A stretch of DNA of 64,000 nt from Halobacillus litoralis. Lineage in GTDB: Bacteria > Bacillota > Bacilli > Bacillales > Halobacillaceae. Positions 18,767 through 28,805 of this stretch are shown here, piece after piece (positions within the stretch are counted from its first letter, which is position 1; each line of letters starts with the position of its first letter). The stretch spans positions 1,296,001-1,360,000 of the forward strand of contig NZ_CP129016.1 of the NCBI RefSeq assembly GCF_020524085.2, in the 5' to 3' direction. A model generated the notes under the pieces. It worked only from the letters and a program-made list of their open reading frames with translations, had not been told where the DNA came from and made no database searches. Made by a program: the position numbers and the translations under genes.

Positions 18767-20119
18767 TTAGAACAATAGATGTGCGATTAGAGTGATAATC
18801 GGCAGTGTAATGATTGTTCTTAGAAGGAAGATGATGAATAGGTCCTTAATATTGACCGGAACTTTAGAGCCCAGCAATAGCCCACCAACTTCAGACATAT
18901 AAATTAACTGCGTCACAGATAGAGATGCAATGATGAAACGGGTCATTTCACTTTCGATAGAAGAGCCGATGATCGCAGGAAGGAACATGTCGGCGAAACC
19001 AACAAGGATGGTTTCGGATGCTTCCTGTGCATAAGGAACCTGCATCAGTTCAAGAAGTGGAATGAACGGCATTCCGATCCATGTGAAAAATGGAGTGAAT
19101 TCAGCAATGACGAGCGCGATGGTACCCAGCGCCATAACAATCGGTGCTACACCCATCCACATATCCAGGATATTCTGGGTTCCTTGTTTCAGGAAGTTCC
19201 CGATTCCACTTGCCTTGCTGCCACGTTCTACAGCTTTAGTATAGCCATAGGTGATCAAGTTGTGATTTTCTGGCACTTCTTCTTTTTGATCGCTTGGTTC
19301 TTCGGTTACATACGTATCTGCTTTTCTAGAAAGAGGTGGAATTCTCGGCATGATCAAAGCGGCGATGAAACCTGCGATCGCTACAGTTAAGTAAAACTGA
19401 CCGAACATATCGCCAAGACCGACCTCTTGAATGACGACAAGGCTGAAGGTGATGGATACGACGGAGAAGGTTGTCCCGATGACAGCCGCTTCCCGCTTCG
19501 TATAATAACCTTCTTCGTACTGTTTACTTGTAAGAAGGACACCGATGGTTCCATCTCCTAACCAGGAGGCTAAGGAATCGATGGAAGAACGTCCCGGTAA
19601 TCGGAAAAGGGGACGCATGATTTTTGTTAAGACGACCCCGAACATTTCAAGCAGTCCGTAGTTCAGAAGCAGCGGTAAAAACAGTCCTGCAAATAGAAAA
19701 ACGGCAAAGAGAACGTGCAGTAGGGAATCAAGAAGCAAGCCGCCTGTATTTGGACTTGTGATCGCTTCAGGTCCGATTTGGAAGTAAACCATGATGGCAA
19801 AAATCATACCTAAAAGGCGAGTAACCATCCATACTGGTGGCACATTAAATAGAGATTGGAAAAATGGTGATCCACTCAGAGCTTCTTTGCCAGCTGCCTT
19901 TGCTATAACCGTTCCAATGGCTGTAATGGTAATAATGATCGTCATGATCAAGGATAAATAATCGGCAAGCCATGTTTCCACCCAACCTGCAAGAATAGCG
20001 ATTGGAATGGTTACGGCCCCGTCATCCCCGAAGATCGGAAACATAAATAGGAAAATTCCGATCAAGGATGGAATTATGAACTTTAAGTGTGATGATGCAT
20101 TGAAGTCTTTCGCTCTCAT
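18767..20119 (-). CDS. YjiH family membrane protein (nucleoside-recognition GATE domain)
   Basis: A 450-residue integral membrane protein with about ten hydrophobic segments. It has two Gate-domain signatures: PLLLNYGLLEMFGVVLTKIM followed by LPGRSSIDSLASWLGDGTIG, and FADMFLPAIIGSSIESEMTR. Such domains occur in nucleoside transporters and spore-maturation proteins SpmA/SpmB. The substrate of YjiH proteins is not established. The start ATG at 20119 has CAGGAGAG upstream; a frame reaching 20185 lacks a site. Monocistronic. Confidence 0.82.
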   Translation of the reverse strand: MRAKDFNASSHLKFIIPSLIGIFLFMFPIFGDDGAVTIPIAILAGWVETWLADYLSLIMTIIITITAIGTVIAKAAGKEALSGSPFFQSLFNVPPVWMVTRLLGMIFAIMVYFQIGPEAITSPNTGGLLLDSLLHVLFAVFLFAGLFLPLLLNYGLLEMFGVVLTKIMRPLFRLPGRSSIDSLASWLGDGTIGVLLTSKQYEEGYYTKREAAVIGTTFSVVSITFSLVVIQEVGLGDMFGQFYLTVAIAGFIAALIMPRIPPLSRKADTYVTEEPSDQKEEVPENHNLITYGYTKAVERGSKASGIGNFLKQGTQNILDMWMGVAPIVMALGTIALVIAEFTPFFTWIGMPFIPLLELMQVPYAQEASETILVGFADMFLPAIIGSSIESEMTRFIIASLSVTQLIYMSEVGGLLLGSKVPVNIKDLFIIFLLRTIITLPIITLIAHLLF

Positions 20120-20315
20120 CCAAAATCTCTCCTGACGTTGTCTGATTTTTTTATTTATAAATGCTTGAGAATAATTATGCAACACTATTTATTCTATTAC
20201 GTTTTCGATCAAAAACCAATAGGAAATTTGTAGATGATCAGTGATTGGTGTTTATGAAAGTAGAAATTGAGGAACGTTTGCTAGTACTTGCATTTGTCAG
20301 AAAGGGGAGAAGGAA

Positions 20316-21284
20316 ATGCGGCAATTCCCTACACCGAAAGTCGTTGTCAGTCGTTGTCTTGAATTTGCAGAAGTCCGTTATAATGGAGCCGTGATTCCAG
20401 ACAAGGCCGTACAGCGTATGCAGTCCCATGTGGAATTTATACCCGTTTGTCCAGAGGTTGAAATCGGGCTGGGTGTACCACGTGAAGTCATTCGTATTGT
20501 GGATGGCGAAGAAGAACAACTCGTGCAGCCAAAAACAGGGGAGAACCTTACGGATGCAATGAGAGAGTTCTCTGAAGGGTTTCTGGACCATTTGGACGAT
20601 GTGGATGGTTTTTTATTGAAAAACCGCTCACCCACGTGCGGCATGCATGATGTGAAAGTTTATCATAGTGAAGGGAACTCTCAAGTGGTCGGGAAGACAT
20701 CGGGTTTTTTTGCTAAAGAAATCCTTGATCGCCATGGAGGACTTGCCATCGAAGAAGAAGGAAGACTGAAAAACTTTACGTTGAGGCACCATTTTTTAAC
20801 GAAGCTGTTTACTTTAGCTGACTTCCGCGAGGTGAAGAAGGAACAGGGAATGAAGGGCTTGCAGCAATTTCATGCCCGTAACAAATATCTATTCATGGCT
20901 TATCATCCTGGTACGCTAAAGAAAATGGGGCAAACAGTCGCGAATCATGATCATCTTGATTTCGAACAAGTCATAGAAAGCTATGAACCCTTGCTTCATG
21001 AACTTATGGAAAGCCCAGCAAAACCGAGTGCTCATGTGAACGTATGTCAGCATATTGCAGGATACTTCAAAAAGGATTTGTCTAAAGAGGAAAAAGAAAG
21101 CTTTCAAACCCTCTTGGAACAATACAAAGAAGAGAAAGTTCCTTTGAGTGCTGTGCTGAGTGTGTTGAATTGTTGGATCGCTCGTTTCCAAAGTGATTAC
21201 CTCAAGCAGCAGACCTATTTTGAACCCTATCCGCTGGAGCTTGTAGAAATATCGGATTCAGGAAAGGGGAGGGCCTATTCCTGA
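20316..21284 (+). CDS. TudS-like (DUF523) and DUF1722 fusion protein
   Basis: A 322-residue two-domain protein. The N-terminal DUF523 domain (1-155) has three cysteines placed as in the [4Fe-4S] thiouracil desulfidase TudS: SRCLEFAEVRYNG, IPVCPEVEIGLG and RSPTCGMHD. The C-terminal DUF1722 domain (about 190-312) has FHARNKYLFMAYHP and ends in QTYFEPYPLELVE. The fusion resembles E. coli YbgA-type proteins, which neighbour photolyase genes. Here phr lies 6 kb away on the same strand. Function in this organism is unknown. Confidence 0.85.
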   Translation: MRQFPTPKVVVSRCLEFAEVRYNGAVIPDKAVQRMQSHVEFIPVCPEVEIGLGVPREVIRIVDGEEEQLVQPKTGENLTDAMREFSEGFLDHLDDVDGFLLKNRSPTCGMHDVKVYHSEGNSQVVGKTSGFFAKEILDRHGGLAIEEEGRLKNFTLRHHFLTKLFTLADFREVKKEQGMKGLQQFHARNKYLFMAYHPGTLKKMGQTVANHDHLDFEQVIESYEPLLHELMESPAKPSAHVNVCQHIAGYFKKDLSKEEKESFQTLLEQYKEEKVPLSAVLSVLNCWIARFQSDYLKQQTYFEPYPLELVEISDSGKGRAYS

Positions 21285-21285
21285 A

Positions 21286-22152
21286 TCATCCGACATAGTT
21301 CTTCAAAATCCGGTCCACCTGTGAACCATACATTTCACCAAACATATTAAGGTGCGCGAGCAAATAGAAAAGCTGGTAGATGGGTTTGGTATCTTGATAG
21401 TCATCGGGAAGCTGAAAATATGTGTTGTACTGATCGAAGAAGTTTGATGGGAACCCTCCAAACAGTTCGGTCAAGGCAAGTTCAAACGCATGGTCTCCGT
21501 AAAGGACGGACGGGTCGATTAAAACTGGTTCACCGTCACGGGTGCTCATCCAATTCCCGCCCCATAAATCACCGTGCAGGAGAGAGGCTTTTGGTTTTCG
21601 TGGAATAAATTCTTCGATCCGGTCCATCAGTCTTTTCAACCGTTCTTCGCGGAGACCTGAAATCGTACCTTCTGCCATTCCAATTTCCAACTGTCCTCCT
21701 AAACGGTAACGGCGGTAATACTCTGTCCAAGCTGTGCACCACTCATTTGTTTGATCCAGTTCACCCACAAATGTCGGCTTTCCATAACCGTATTTCTCCG
21801 ATGTATGATGATGCATATGAGCTAAACTCTTTCCGAGAGAGTGGGAAGCATTTAATGAACCTTTTTCGATCCATTCCATGACAAGCGAGGCTTTTTCATC
21901 ACCATCAGGGCAATCGTAATGATAGACGTCAGGCACTCGGATAGCTCCCGTTTCCTTGATTAGGCGTAAGCCCTCTGCTTCTGCCTGGAAAAAGTGGCTC
22001 GCGACATTTTCGTTGAATTTTATGAAATAAGGACGCCGGTCTGTTTCTACATAAAACGATTGATTGATGTCTCCTCCGCTTATGGGTTTGATGGAACGTA
22101 CAGTCGAGGTGTCATTGACTTTTTCTAATGTCTCACGTATGAAAAGTTCCAT
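21286..22152 (-). CDS. Fructosamine kinase family protein
   Basis: A 288-residue kinase-fold protein of the fructosamine/ketosamine-3-kinase family (PF03881). It has the N-terminal ISGGDINQSFYVET with the glycine-rich loop, catalytic ASLLHGDLWGGNWM (HGDxxxxN) and the metal-binding VLIDPSVLYGDH. Such kinases phosphorylate glycated lysines or free ketosamines and so reverse early glycation. It is separated from the GNAT gene upstream on the same strand by 14 bases, so the two are probably co-transcribed. Confidence 0.9.
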   Translation of the reverse strand: MELFIRETLEKVNDTSTVRSIKPISGGDINQSFYVETDRRPYFIKFNENVASHFFQAEAEGLRLIKETGAIRVPDVYHYDCPDGDEKASLVMEWIEKGSLNASHSLGKSLAHMHHHTSEKYGYGKPTFVGELDQTNEWCTAWTEYYRRYRLGGQLEIGMAEGTISGLREERLKRLMDRIEEFIPRKPKASLLHGDLWGGNWMSTRDGEPVLIDPSVLYGDHAFELALTELFGGFPSNFFDQYNTYFQLPDDYQDTKPIYQLFYLLAHLNMFGEMYGSQVDRILKNYVG

Positions 22153-22166
22153 GGAATCCCTCCTAC

Positions 22167-23066
22167 TTAATGGATAGTTGTGGTAAGTGGCGGTTCTGGT
22201 TTCATTTCTTTTTGATACGCATAGATGGTATGAATTTCTTGAAATCCGAATTGTTTATATAAGGCTTCTGCCTGCTGGTTCTCTGTTCTGACCGAAATTG
22301 TGACAACATCCAATTCGAGGGCAAAGAACGCATACTGTAACGCATGATGAATGAGTTCTGAACCGACACCGCTGCTTCGGTAGTCAGCGGCTACATTCAC
22401 AAAGCAAATTTCCCCTTCATGACCGGAAATGATGGTTTCGAAGTAAATGTATCCGATCAGATTTCCGTTTTGCTGGCAGCCCCAGAGGTAATTGCCCTCA
22501 TCCCCGGACAGATGCAGCATTTCCTTGGTCGTGTAGTAAGCAGCTGAAGGGTGGATATGATCTAAAGCCTCATAGTCTTCATGGCTAAGCCCGACGATTG
22601 AGGTATTCTTGGTTTCATTGGCTTCATATGACGATTTATGGACAGCTAACGTCCGTTCTACATTGTACATCTGAAACTGATGTCTCTCTGTAAAGGAAAC
22701 GAGTGCTTGATTTGCAGAGAAACAGGCAACCTTCACAACATCAAAGTGCAGCTGTGCCGTTAAAGAAGCTTTGTCCCATAAACGCTCGATGACCTCTTCT
22801 TTGTCCTTGGTAGCGAACGGTCCTAACAGGCGGCATAATTTCTGTTCAAAGAAAGGCAGGATACCAAGAAAACCGACGATCTCTTCTCCTTCCCAGGCCA
22901 CATAGGCAAGGGGTTCTTTGAACTGGGTCAACGTCCAGATCTGTTCGAATATTTCGTTTTGTTCTGAAGCCATCCAGGCAACGTAATGGTGATCTTGTTC
23001 GTTCACTTTGAACAACCATTCGGCAACGGTATGTAACTCTTTTACTTCCAATTCACGAATATGCAT
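22167..23066 (-). CDS. GNAT family N-acetyltransferase (two-domain)
   Basis: A 299-residue protein with two GNAT-like halves. The N-terminal half carries WEGEEIVGFLGILPFFEQK. The C-terminal half has the full motif VNVAADYRSSGVGSELIHHA and NQQAEALYKQFGFQEIH. Substrate unknown. The ATG at 23066 has AAAGGAG at good distance; a longer frame to 23120 is unsupported. It precedes the fructosamine kinase-like gene in a likely two-gene operon. Confidence 0.82.
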   Translation of the reverse strand: MHIRELEVKELHTVAEWLFKVNEQDHHYVAWMASEQNEIFEQIWTLTQFKEPLAYVAWEGEEIVGFLGILPFFEQKLCRLLGPFATKDKEEVIERLWDKASLTAQLHFDVVKVACFSANQALVSFTERHQFQMYNVERTLAVHKSSYEANETKNTSIVGLSHEDYEALDHIHPSAAYYTTKEMLHLSGDEGNYLWGCQQNGNLIGYIYFETIISGHEGEICFVNVAADYRSSGVGSELIHHALQYAFFALELDVVTISVRTENQQAEALYKQFGFQEIHTIYAYQKEMKPEPPLTTTIH

Positions 23067-23212
23067 CAGCAACACTCCTTTGTATAATAAATTTTCACAC
23101 AGTTGGTATAGAAGGCGCAACTGTTAGGGGGAAGGGGCGAGGGGAATCTCTCAAATGGCATAAGTTATCCTCAAAAGCTGAAAAGAATCAATCAAACTTC
23201 AAAAAATCCTAC

Positions 23213-23247
23213 GATTAAAGAAACCCCCAATCATCCGATTGGGGGGA
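23213..23247 (-). terminator. Rho-independent terminator of the secreted protease gene
   Basis: On the minus strand CCCCCAATC / GATTGGGGG is followed by TTTCTTT just downstream of the protease stop codon. Confidence 0.8.
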
Positions 23248-23253
23248 GAGGAC

Positions 23254-25368
23254 TTACTTATTCTTTTCCGGACCGTTTTCTTTGTAGTCCACTTCATATT
23301 CAAATTCAACAGGGTTCAAGCTATCCTGTGGAGCCGCATAATAAGTCGTCATGTACGTCTTACCAGGGCGGAACACTTGTTGAAGCTCTAACGCATCTTC
23401 TTCCGTAACATTGAATGGGTCGACTTCAACCACTTGATACTTTCCGTTGTTCTTCTCTTTAATGAACGTAACCCCATAGTCAACATAATTTCCTAGAAGT
23501 TCCGCTTTAGACATGAACGGTTCTTTTGTACTGCCATCATAGCTAATCCCGACTTCCGGAACTTCGATGTTATCGATGAACCATCCGGTGTCATTGTAAC
23601 CCCAGTCCGTCAAGTAACGGAATGAGATGTGGACTTCCTGTCCTGCATACTCAGAAAGATCGAATGTCTCTGACTGGTAATCTTCAAAGTGTCCTGTGAA
23701 ACCAGGAACATTTTCTTTAATCTTCGGATACCCTTCGTCCACGACATCTGAACGAGTGTTTTCGTTTTCAAGGGATGTCCATGTCTGTCCATTGTCTGTG
23801 GAGACTTGAACGACACCATAGTCCCAGCTCTCTTCGATGTCCACAAAGTGGTCGAAGTTCAATGTTGCATTTTCAACATCTGTTAAGTCCGCTTTGAAAA
23901 TCAAATTGTTGTCCAACTCGTCTCCGGTGCCGGCAGAAAGCACTTCGTTATCGCTTCCTAAAGGATCCGATACGCTTTCCCACGTGTTACCTTCAAAATC
24001 TACACCATTAAACTTGAAGGACTCTACGTTTTGTCCAGGTGCGAAGTTGAACTCTTTAAAGTCTGTACCCCAGGCAGGGACACCCTCTTTTTCATAGTCT
24101 TTCGCTTTTTCAAAATTGACGGTTTTCCCGCGTGTTTCGCCATCTTCGACAGGAAGGTCGCGCAGATCGATGTTTTCAAAACCGTACTTTCCGCCTTTGA
24201 ATTTTGGATCATCCACAACTAAAGCTGTGGAGAAGTCTTGGTAAACTTCATTGAATGTAACGTTCAAGCCGAACTCGTCATACGCTTGTTGATAGCTTTC
24301 AATACTGTTCAATTCATTAGTCGCCACATAGCGGATGAACTCTTGGCCGAACCTTTCATAGTTATAAAGAGTGAATAATTGTACTAAACCATAGTCAGCA
24401 ATCGTCTCCGGTCCCGTTTCAGCAGATACATGCTCGTCCCAGCTTGTCAACGAGTTTTCAGGGTGATCAAGAAGGAAGTTGATAGATCCGGAATCCAGTC
24501 CGTATCCACCTAAGTATTCAGAGAAAGTGGACATTCCTTCATTAACCCAGGATGTTTCATCTCCGTCGTTATCTGAGTGAATCAAGTGCTGCAATTCATG
24601 GATCGTCGTTCCAAAGAATGTGCTTTCCAGACGTTTATCCCAATCTCTTGAATCAATAGTCACGATATTACGATCCATATAGTTTTCTAATGTTTGCCAG
24701 AAGAAGCCTGCGACAAAGAATGGATAAGAAGGATCAGCGTAGTTATCATCCTTTACGTTATCGATAAGGAGAATTACGTTATCTCCATCCCCTTCATAGT
24801 AACCTTCAGGCACTATTCCGAGTTCCTCCAGTTGAGCATTCGTTCCGTCCAGTGAGTCAGGCTTACCGAAGAAATCCGTGGCTACGGGGTACATGTTGGC
24901 ATCAAATTCTGCAGCTAATTGATCGACTTGTTCCTGATTCACTATATGCGGATCACGAGGATCGCCTTCAGGGAAAGATAAATCATTAGCTACCCAAACC
25001 TCCACGTTTTCCCCAACAGCTCTTTGAGTGAAGGACTTAAATTTCAAATCACGATTAAGGAATTGTTTCGTTCCACCATCGTAAGTGAAATTGGCATCGG
25101 CTTGTCCATTAGAAGCAGCGGCCTCTTCACCGTCAAAATTCACTTTCGAAGCATTTTCTTTAATCGTTTGCTTCGCTTCTCGCTGGAAGCTTTCGCTTTG
25201 GTCCAAGCGCTGCAATTGACCATCAATATCTATTTTTTCACTATACCGTTCGACATTCCAATTTTCCTGTACTTTGCTTGCGCTTACTTCTGTCACTGCA
25301 GCTGGAGAGAGCAATGACAGGGTCAAAGCACCCGCTGACAGTAAAGCTGTTAGTTTCTTATTCTTCAA
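23254..25368 (-). CDS. Secreted metalloprotease, immune inhibitor A-like
   Basis: A 704-residue exported protein: Lys-rich N-terminus, hydrophobic core and a likely signal-peptidase site after VSA (residue 30), then a propeptide-like acidic region. The zinc motif HELQH lies at 257-261 with NEG at 276-278, giving a probable third ligand Glu277. The C-terminal half (about 430-620) has MAM/carbohydrate-binding-like beta segments (NLIFKADLTDVENATLNFDHF, WFIDNIEVPEVGISYDG) as in immune inhibitor A proteins. It is shorter than classical InhA (about 770-800) and its zinc region differs from the HEYGHDLGLPDEYDT type. An extracellular nutritional protease is the likely role. No partner gene is adjacent. 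Confidence 0.78.
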   Translation of the reverse strand: MKNKKLTALLSAGALTLSLLSPAAVTEVSASKVQENWNVERYSEKIDIDGQLQRLDQSESFQREAKQTIKENASKVNFDGEEAAASNGQADANFTYDGGTKQFLNRDLKFKSFTQRAVGENVEVWVANDLSFPEGDPRDPHIVNQEQVDQLAAEFDANMYPVATDFFGKPDSLDGTNAQLEELGIVPEGYYEGDGDNVILLIDNVKDDNYADPSYPFFVAGFFWQTLENYMDRNIVTIDSRDWDKRLESTFFGTTIHELQHLIHSDNDGDETSWVNEGMSTFSEYLGGYGLDSGSINFLLDHPENSLTSWDEHVSAETGPETIADYGLVQLFTLYNYERFGQEFIRYVATNELNSIESYQQAYDEFGLNVTFNEVYQDFSTALVVDDPKFKGGKYGFENIDLRDLPVEDGETRGKTVNFEKAKDYEKEGVPAWGTDFKEFNFAPGQNVESFKFNGVDFEGNTWESVSDPLGSDNEVLSAGTGDELDNNLIFKADLTDVENATLNFDHFVDIEESWDYGVVQVSTDNGQTWTSLENENTRSDVVDEGYPKIKENVPGFTGHFEDYQSETFDLSEYAGQEVHISFRYLTDWGYNDTGWFIDNIEVPEVGISYDGSTKEPFMSKAELLGNYVDYGVTFIKEKNNGKYQVVEVDPFNVTEEDALELQQVFRPGKTYMTTYYAAPQDSLNPVEFEYEVDYKENGPEKNK

Positions 25369-25593
25369 AATAAGATCCCCCTAATGAAAAATTTGTAAAA
25401 ACATCTATTTTTAATTATGAAGAATATTCTAAAAAATTAGAATAGTTATTTTGTATTGAATTTCGTAACACGAAACAAATCTGATGAGATTAAAGTTTTA
25501 GGTCTATATTCTCCTTCAGGTGTGAGAATTTTTATGATTGATGAGAATAAGAGAAGGGAAGAATGAAATACAGAAGTACAGAGGGGGAGGCAA

Positions 25594-27260
25594 ATGGGAA
25601 AACGTTTGAAATACATATCCATATACAGAATTACCATCATCGTCTGGATGGCGTTGAAATTTCTTATCCAAATCTTCTGGTTTGAAAAAAAGACACCGGA
25701 TCTGGGACCAGGATACAAAACGAAAATGGGAGGAAATGCTGGCAAAGCAAGCGGAAGAATACCGTCGCAAGGCTGTGTTGTTAGGTGGCCTGCTCATTAA
25801 ATTCGGTCAGTTCTTAAGTTCCAGGGGAGATCTATTACCCCAGTCATTCATTAAAGAATTAGAGGGGCTCGTCGACAGAGTCGAACCGATTCCATTTAAG
25901 TATTCGAAGCAGACCATTGAAGAAGATTGGAATGCACCTCTGGATGAATACCTTTCAAACATCAAGGAAGATTCCATTGCATCTGCTTCAATCGGTGAGG
26001 TCTATAAAGCTAATTTGAAAGACGGTACGCCTGTTGCGGTTAAGGTCCAACGATACCGGGTCAGGGACACGTTCAGGATGGACTTTAAAGCATTGAAAAT
26101 CGTTTTCTGGATGCTCAATAAATTTACCGTTTACGGGAAGAAAGCGGATCTGCCGGCTTTGTATCGAGAAGTCGTCCGGGTGATCAGCAACGAATTGGAT
26201 TTCACCATGGAACTTCAGAACGGTAATCATTTCAAAAAGAGATTTGCAGATTTTGAAGATGTTTATATCCCTGATTATTATTCAGATCTATCGACGAAGC
26301 GTGTACTTGTTATGGAATGGATTGAAGGAACAAAAATTACGGACTTATCTTATATTAAGAAAAATAACATCGACAGGGAAAAAATTGCCCGTACGCTGTT
26401 CGATTTGTGTGTGGAACAGTTTCTGTATGCGGGGATGTTCCACTCCGACCCTCACCCCGGCAACTTGATGTTAAGAGAAGATGGTACAGTGGTGGTCATC
26501 GACTTCGGGATGGTCGGGGAGATCAGAAACGAAGATGCGAATTCCATTCGTAAAATGATTCAAGGTTTCATATTAGACGACTACGACAGAGTCATTGAAT
26601 CATTGCAGGAAATGGATTTCCTACTTCCTGATGCGGATACAGAAAAAGTAAAGAAACTCTTGAAGCAGACGACAGACATGTACTTGGATGGGAACTTTGA
26701 CAAGTTGGATGCGCATATGATGAATGATATGCTGGGCGATTTACAAGAGTTTGTGAAAGAGCAGCCGATTCAGCTTCCTGCCGATTATGCCTTTTTGGGA
26801 CGTGCGACTTCCATTATCGTAGGGGTTCTCACAAGCGTTTACCCTCAAATTGATTTAATCAAGTGGGGCAGACCAGTGATTAAGGAATGGATGTCGGGAG
26901 AAGCTTCCAGTTTTTCTCTCTATAAAGAAATCGCGAAAGAGACAGCCAGACCGCTTCTTTCCCTGCCGCGGGCTCTGGTGGAGTATCTCGAAGACGGGGA
27001 TAAAGAAAGGGAATGGAAAAGTTATCATCAAAAAAACCATTTATTCCATCAATACTATTTATTCTATACATTCTTTTCGCTCGTCATCGCAGGAATCGGT
27101 GCTGCCGCTTTATATTACACATTCATTGTTCCTGTGCTCCCGACTGTTTGGATCGGGGGGAATCCTATCAGGAGTAGGTGTACTTGGATTTCTCGTAAGT
27201 TCGTTCAATCATTTGAGGATGTTGAAACGCATCCATCACAATAGGAGGAATGAAGGATGA
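25594..27260 (+). CDS. ABC1/UbiB-family atypical kinase, two frameshifts in this sequence
   Basis: Atypical protein-kinase-like protein related to UbiB/AarF. Motifs: KFGQFLSSRGDLLP, the Ala-rich loop SIASASIGEVYKANL, VAVKVQRYRV, HSDPHPGNLML and VVIDFGMVGEI; two C-terminal hydrophobic helices. The frame is broken twice: in seven A at 25685-25691 (restored text WFEKRHRIWDQD) and in six G at 27155-27160 (restored text WIGGILSGVGVLGFLVSSF). With both extra bases removed the product is 554 residues from ATG 25594 (site GGGGGAGG) to 27260, and the stop overlaps the next ATG. UbiB proteins act in quinone or lipid metabolism; the exact role in Bacillaceae is not known to me. Confidence 0.87.
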
Positions 27261-27566
27261 GTGATTTGTTGAAAAAAAGGATTCCATCTTGGATTAGGCG
27301 CTGCCATCAGTGGCAAGGAACGTTTTGAAAAAATGGTCAATGAAATGGTGAAGCGTGGAGAAATCAGCCCATCACAAGCAAAGACAATGGTAAACAATTG
27401 GATGACCCATTGGATTTCAAAAGGACAAAGCAAAGATAAAGAATGGAATGAACAAGCGAAAGCCAGATTCCAGGATCAAATGAAGGAACTAGGCTTCGTT
27501 TCAAGAGAAGAGTATGAAAAATTAGAGGCCCGCATCGAAAGGCTTGAAAATCTACATGGAAGATAA
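27257..27566 (+). CDS. Phasin-like small protein (COG3937-like), frameshifted in this sequence
   Basis: After removing one A from the run of seven at 27272-27278, the frame from ATG 27257 gives 102 residues: MSDLLKKGFHLGLGAAISG, then ERFEKMVNEMVKRGEISPSQ, and a C-terminal helix SREEYEKLEARIERLENL that looks like a coiled coil. This matches the polyhydroxyalkanoate-regulator phasin-like family often encoded beside ABC1 kinases. The ATGA overlap with the kinase stop supports both the start and the correction. As printed only the part from 27333 is open. Confidence 0.78.
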
Positions 27567-27567
27567 C

Positions 27568-27614
27568 AAAAAAGCCCCCGTATCTGACTCCCATCAGAAA
27601 CGGGGGCTTTTCTT
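27568..27614 (+). terminator. Rho-independent terminator
   Basis: The stem AAAAGCCCCCGT / ACGGGGGCTTTT with a ~16-nt loop follows the phasin-like gene. It also faces the converging ywaF-like gene. Confidence 0.82.
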
Positions 27615-27670
27615 TACTATATTATTGAAGAAAACGTATATAGACAGGGTTTATATTGAATGGTGGGGGA

Positions 27671-28387
27671 CTATCTAGTTTTTTTGATGAGCTTGTAAAG
27701 GAAATACATAAGGGAAAAAACAAAGAATGCAGTTAAAACTAAACTGATATAATACATGACCCCTTTTCCCATCCAATCAAGAGGGGTTCCGGCAATGGGA
27801 GGCCCATTCAAATATAAATAATTGGTTTGAAAGAAAGCATTGAAAATGAAGATGAACACACTGTAAATGATTAAATAGAAGAAGGTTTCCAACAAGTCTT
27901 TTCCTCTAATCGTGACTTTCGTCGATACAATCAAAAAAAGGCTGGTCCAGGAGATGGCCATGTGATGCACAAAAAACTTCCAAAAGCGGAAGTGCTCATA
28001 TCCATGAGGGATGTCAGGGGTGATCAAGGCAATGGCTGCTGGCAGAATACCTATGAAAAAAGTGATCTTAATCAGCTTTGGATTGTAGGTAAGGAGTGCG
28101 ACCACACCTAATAAAGAAGCAACCCCGCATAAATGGAGGGGGAGATGGCTCCCTTCCATCCAGAGACCGTGCATGATTGTCCATGTTTGATAACTGATTT
28201 CAGATATAATTAATAAAAATAAAAGACTGAAGCGCACCATGTTATGCAGGACGCTGGAACTTTTCAAGGTTTGATGCATCAATAGAATCGCTAAAGAAAC
28301 AACCAAGTAAATGGAGAGCATCCATGTATGGCTGGTCCCAAATGTAGTAAAGGTTTGGTCAATTTGTTCACTGAACCATGCTTCCAT
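27671..28387 (-). CDS. YwaF family membrane protein (TIGR02206)
   Basis: A 238-residue integral membrane protein with about seven helices and the YwaF-family features EGSHLPLHLCGVASLLGV, LTPDIPHGYEHFRFWKFFVHH and NYLYLNGPPIAGTPLDWMG. Function is unknown. The ATG is preceded by an AGGAGG-type site on the minus strand. Single gene converging on the kinase/phasin operon. Confidence 0.88.
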   Translation of the reverse strand: MEAWFSEQIDQTFTTFGTSHTWMLSIYLVVSLAILLMHQTLKSSSVLHNMVRFSLLFLLIISEISYQTWTIMHGLWMEGSHLPLHLCGVASLLGVVALLTYNPKLIKITFFIGILPAAIALITPDIPHGYEHFRFWKFFVHHMAISWTSLFLIVSTKVTIRGKDLLETFFYLIIYSVFIFIFNAFFQTNYLYLNGPPIAGTPLDWMGKGVMYYISLVLTAFFVFSLMYFLYKLIKKTR

Positions 28388-28460
28388 AATAGCCTCCTAG
28401 AGAACGGGCTTTAGCTGTGCTATGATTCTACCATATCATTTGGCAGAAGAGAGGGTCGAT

Positions 28461-28679
28461 ATGAAAAAGATCAACTGCTTCCGTTGCAAGCATTTTCGTA
28501 CCACATGGAACCCAGCTTTTCCGAGAGCGTGTGAGGCTTACGGGTTCAAAACGAAAGAAATGCCTTCTGCATACGTTTTGAAATCGACAGGCACAGAATG
28601 CTTGCAATTTGCTGAAAAGAATCAAAAAAAGAAGAATGATCAAGGTGGAAACCCTTCCATGATCGATTATCGACTGTAA
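28461..28679 (+). CDS. Small conserved cysteine protein
   Basis: A 72-residue protein with CFRCKHFRTTWNPAFPRACEAYGF and a later TECLQF, i.e. four cysteines in CxxC..C..C spacing that could hold a metal. It resembles short conserved Bacillus proteins sometimes labelled as uracil-DNA glycosylase, but there is no glycosylase domain, so I do not use that name. The ATG at 28461 follows GAGAGGG; the frame extends upstream to 28422 without a better site. Confidence 0.75.
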   Translation: MKKINCFRCKHFRTTWNPAFPRACEAYGFKTKEMPSAYVLKSTGTECLQFAEKNQKKKNDQGGNPSMIDYRL

Positions 28680-28805
28680 ATTAAATGAAATTTCAGAATA
28701 TGTATGTACACTCGCTCATTCTATGGTATGCTGATGAATATTTCACTTAGCCGAAAAATAGAGAGCGGCTGAAAATGGTGAATGAGTGAGAGGAGTGTAG
28801 TGAGT

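Noticed and set aside
28461..28679. Uracil-DNA glycosylase name for the 72-residue cysteine protein
   Set aside because: The protein is far too short and lacks every glycosylase motif; the name seems to be a propagated label.
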